A DNA stretch of 64,000 nucleotides, taken from Pseudomonas alcaliphila JAB1 (lineage in GTDB: Bacteria; Pseudomonadota; Gammaproteobacteria; Pseudomonadales; Pseudomonadaceae). The stretch is taken from the NCBI RefSeq assembly GCF_001941865.1, contig NZ_CP016162.1, positions 5,204,501 through 5,268,500 of the forward strand. The letters are read 5' to 3'. The notes under the pieces were generated by a model. The model had not been told where the DNA came from. It worked only from the letters and a program-made list of their open reading frames with translations, and ran no database searches. Position numbers and translations under genes: made by a program. Shown here in pieces: positions 62,119 through 64,000 of the stretch. Numbering within the stretch: the stretch's first letter is position 1; every line of letters begins with the position of its first letter.

Positions 62119-62822
62119 GCGAGCGCGCGGCCCAGGACTGGCCGCAACTGTTCGCCAGCCTCGCCGACAGCAGCCGCGACCCGCGCCTACGCGCCTTCTA
62201 CGGCGCCGGCTGCGTCGCGGCTGATACACCGCTGGAGGATGTCCCGCTGGTGGCGCTGGACGTTGAAACCACCGGCCTCGACCCACGCGAAAACGCCATC
62301 GTCAGCCTTGGCCTGCTGCCGCTGAGCCTGCAACGCATCCGTTGCAGCGAGGCGCGCTACTGGGTGGTCAAGCCCACCGGCGAGCTGAACGCCGAATCGG
62401 TCACCTTCCACCACATCACCCACAGCGACATCCGCCACGCCCCACGCCTGGCCAGCGTGCTCGACGAACTGCTCGAAGCCCTGGCCGGCAAGGTGGTGGT
62501 GGCGCACTACCGCAATATCGAGCGCAGCTTCCTCGACCAGGCCGTACGCCAGCACCTGGGCGAAGGGCTGATCTTCCCCATCATCGACACCATGGAACTG
62601 GAAGCCCGCCTGCACCCCAAGCGCACCGTGAGCTGGTGGGACCGCCTGCGCGGCCGCGAACCCACTTCCATCCGCCTGGCCGACAGCCGCCTGCGCTACG
62701 GCCTGCCGCTGTACTCCGCGCACCATGCACTGACTGACGCGCTGGCTTGTGGAGAGTTGCTGCAGGCGCAGGTGGCGACGCACTATCCGGGGCGTACACC
62801 GATCAGCGCTCTCTGGAGCTGA
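62115..62822 (+). CDS. DnaQ-type 3'-5' exonuclease
   Basis: A 235-residue DEDDh exonuclease. ExoI is VALDVETTGLDPRENAIVSLGLLP (Asp49, Glu51), ExoII includes VVVAHYRNIERSFLD, and ExoIII is HHALTDALACGELL with the catalytic His and Asp. It is a stand-alone proofreading-like nuclease, shorter and diverged from the polymerase III epsilon subunit. Overlap with the preceding gene ties it to the cNMP/CBS sensor, a pairing common in Pseudomonas. Confidence 0.9.
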   Translation: MSERAAQDWPQLFASLADSSRDPRLRAFYGAGCVAADTPLEDVPLVALDVETTGLDPRENAIVSLGLLPLSLQRIRCSEARYWVVKPTGELNAESVTFHHITHSDIRHAPRLASVLDELLEALAGKVVVAHYRNIERSFLDQAVRQHLGEGLIFPIIDTMELEARLHPKRTVSWWDRLRGREPTSIRLADSRLRYGLPLYSAHHALTDALACGELLQAQVATHYPGRTPISALWS

Positions 62823-62883
62823 ACCCCAGCCACCCGCGCGACGCGCGGGTACTCTCGAATCAGGACAACACAAGCACAGGCCC

Positions 62884-63045
62884 ATGAATCGCCGCAAAAA
62901 GATCAAACAACTGCTCGAAGCTCACGCCAAGAAGGCCAATGCCAAGCTCGCGCCTAAAAGCAACAAACCCAAGTACATCAGCAAAGCTGACAGGGCGAAG
63001 TTGGAGGCTGAGGCGGCTCAAGAGCCTGTCACGCCCGCTGACTAA
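62884..63045 (+). CDS. DUF2986 small basic protein
   Basis: A 53-residue, lysine-rich protein, MNRRKKIKQLLEAHAKKANA then KLAPKSNKPKYISKADRAKLEAEAA, matching DUF2986, a gammaproteobacterial family of unknown role. The pattern resembles small ribosome- or nucleic-acid-associated proteins. ATG 62884 is used since the longer frame overlaps the exonuclease gene. Confidence 0.8.
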   Translation: MNRRKKIKQLLEAHAKKANAKLAPKSNKPKYISKADRAKLEAEAAQEPVTPAD

Positions 63046-63080
63046 GAGTCGGATTGATCATTCCCACGCTCCGCGTCACT

Positions 63081-64000
63081 AGTGTCCGGTAAAAAACGCG
63101 GGGAGGCTCCAGCCCCCCGCTGCCGTAGGCCATTGGTTGATAATCGTGTTTCAAGACTCGATTTGAGTGGTCTGAAATGTTTTCGCCAATTTGCCTTTCC
63201 CACCTCCTGAAATTCATTCCAAGAGCGGCCTTTAACACCGCGGTCAAGCAGGCTCAGGCTGACCGATATGCCAAGAAGGTCAGCTCATGGGATCTGTTGG
63301 TTACGCTGCTTCTCGGGCAGTTGACTCAGGCTAGAAGCCTGCGCTCGCTCGCGGTGACGTCGCAGTCATTGCAACCCCATAGCTACCATCTCAATGCCAA
63401 CAGCCTGAGTCGTTCGACGCTCAGCGATGCCTTGCAAAAGCGCTCGTGCGAACCGTTGAAAGCGGTATGCCAGTTGCTGCTGGCCCAGGTTGGACGTAAG
63501 CAGAGACGCTCGATGGCGCCGATGATCAGCTTGATCGACTCGACCTGCATTACCTTACGCGGCCCTAGGTTCGATGACTGGACTCTTGCCACCAAGACGC
63601 GGATCACTCAAGGGCTAAAGATCCATGTCGGGCTGGATGCTCAGCAGCTCGCACCGACTTACGTGAATGTCACACCCGCCAACATCAACGACCTGAGCGA
63701 TGCGCTGCAAATGCCTATCGAGTCGGGAGTTACCTACGTGTTCGACAAGGGCTACTGCGACTACAACTGGTGGCACCACATCGATCAGGCGGGTTCGATC
63801 TTTGTCACCCGGCTGAAGAAAAATGCCAATGTGGCGTGTATCGGAACGCTGTCAGCACCTGAACTCGATATCGAGTCGGACGAAGTGATTCGCTTCAACA
63901 AGAAAACTCTCAATACCAAACGTCCCAATCACTACTTCGGGCAGGACGTGCGTCGTATCCGGGTCAGCCGTGACAGCGACAAATCCGACCTGATCCTGGT
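63081..64000 (+). mobile_element. IS4-family insertion sequence, left part
   Basis: The transposase frame, a probable left end AGTGTCCGGTAAAAAACGCG at 63081, and a GC-rich hairpin (GCGGGG/CCCCGC, about 63098-63120) ahead of the gene indicate an insertion sequence that continues beyond the window. The exact left boundary and target duplication cannot be fixed without the right end. Confidence 0.6.
63177..64000 (+). CDS. IS4-family transposase (3' end outside window)
   Basis: An open frame of 274 codons from ATG 63177 to the edge, starting MFSPICLSHLLKFIPRAAFN. It contains an N-terminal helical part (TAVKQAQADRYAKKVSSWDLLVTLLLGQLTQARSLRSL) and DDE-type segments LIDSTCITLRGPRFDDW (first Asp), YVFDKGYCDYNWWHHIDQAGSIFVTRLKKNA (second Asp). 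The catalytic Glu (Y-(2)-R-(3)-E-(6)-K) would lie past the edge. It resembles the short-form IS4 transposases of Pseudomonas. No frameshift is visible in this part. Confidence 0.88.
   Translation, partial: MFSPICLSHLLKFIPRAAFNTAVKQAQADRYAKKVSSWDLLVTLLLGQLTQARSLRSLAVTSQSLQPHSYHLNANSLSRSTLSDALQKRSCEPLKAVCQLLLAQVGRKQRRSMAPMISLIDSTCITLRGPRFDDWTLATKTRITQGLKIHVGLDAQQLAPTYVNVTPANINDLSDALQMPIESGVTYVFDKGYCDYNWWHHIDQAGSIFVTRLKKNANVACIGTLSAPELDIESDEVIRFNKKTLNTKRPNHYFGQDVRRIRVSRDSDKSDLIL

Noticed and set aside
60166-62286. 706-codon minus-strand frame over the cNMP/CBS gene
   Set aside because: Shadow of the plus-strand gene; rich in His, Gln, Arg and Ala with no recognisable domain.
1-64000. CRISPR arrays, tRNA or rRNA genes, prophage
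   Set aside because: No regularly spaced direct repeats, cloverleaf-like sequences, ribosomal RNA motifs or phage structural genes were seen; the repeats present are palindromic REP types.

Overview
The window is a gene-dense, high-GC stretch of a Pseudomonas chromosome. Protein content, promoter boxes and small palindromic intergenic repeats fit the P. mendocina / P. pseudoalcaligenes / P. oleovorans side of the genus; the species is an inference. Many blocks keep the gene order I remember from P. aeruginosa (pycB-pycA-LysR; zur-znuCB with the lipoprotein and metNIQ; uvrD beside a GGDEF/EAL gene; aminotransferase-glutamine synthetase; dksA2-zigA-folE2). No rRNA, tRNA or CRISPR was recognised.

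Layout. 0-3.2 kb: edge-truncated AraC regulator, divergent BASS-type transporter, a radical SAM gene behind a LexA box, and a sugar-kinase remnant. 3.2-9.2 kb: a carbon module with beta-carbonic anhydrase, a SbtA-like bicarbonate transporter with its PII-like partner SbtB, and two-subunit pyruvate carboxylase with a divergent LysR gene. 10.3-14.5 kb: XdhC chaperone convergent with a two-subunit molybdenum hydroxylase. 14.7-17.6 kb: small conserved gene, hexR and zwf. 17.8-26.2 kb: an orphan type VI secretion island (hcp, vgrG, DUF4123 adaptor, VasX-like effector, DUF6708 protein, two small membrane proteins) with a sigma-54-like promoter and lower GC towards its end. 26.3-34.6 kb: siderophore-type MFS permease, zinc uptake (znuA / zur-znuC-znuB), lipoprotein, metNIQ. 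34.7-46.6 kb: LysR/VOC pair, GGDEF-EAL protein, uvrD, two near-identical TRAP binding lipoproteins, TetR, Tim44-like, GNAT and SUKH-like genes. 46.7-51.3 kb: GntR regulator divergent from an aminotransferase and a glutamine-synthetase-like enzyme, with two palindromic operators. 51.3-56.1 kb: mixed conserved genes. 56.2-60.0 kb: a candidate PHO-box small RNA and the zinc-starvation set (DUF1826, zigA, dksA2 / folE2, with yidD downstream) around a clear Zur box. 60.2-63.0 kb: cNMP/CBS/nucleotidyltransferase protein overlapping an exonuclease, and a DUF2986 gene. From about 63.1 kb: an IS4-type transposase running off the edge.

How the genes work together. Carbonic anhydrase plus SbtAB could supply the bicarbonate that PycAB uses to make oxaloacetate. 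Two Zur-box loci place high-affinity zinc import and zinc-sparing replacements under one repressor. HexR next to zwf ties glucose-6-phosphate oxidation to Entner-Doudoroff intermediates. The T6SS island looks like a self-contained delivery, adaptor, toxin and immunity cassette. The most novel-looking items are the PHO-box small RNA candidate near 56.2 kb, an intergenic repeat carried in frame inside vgrG, and the row of two-helix membrane proteins after the effector.
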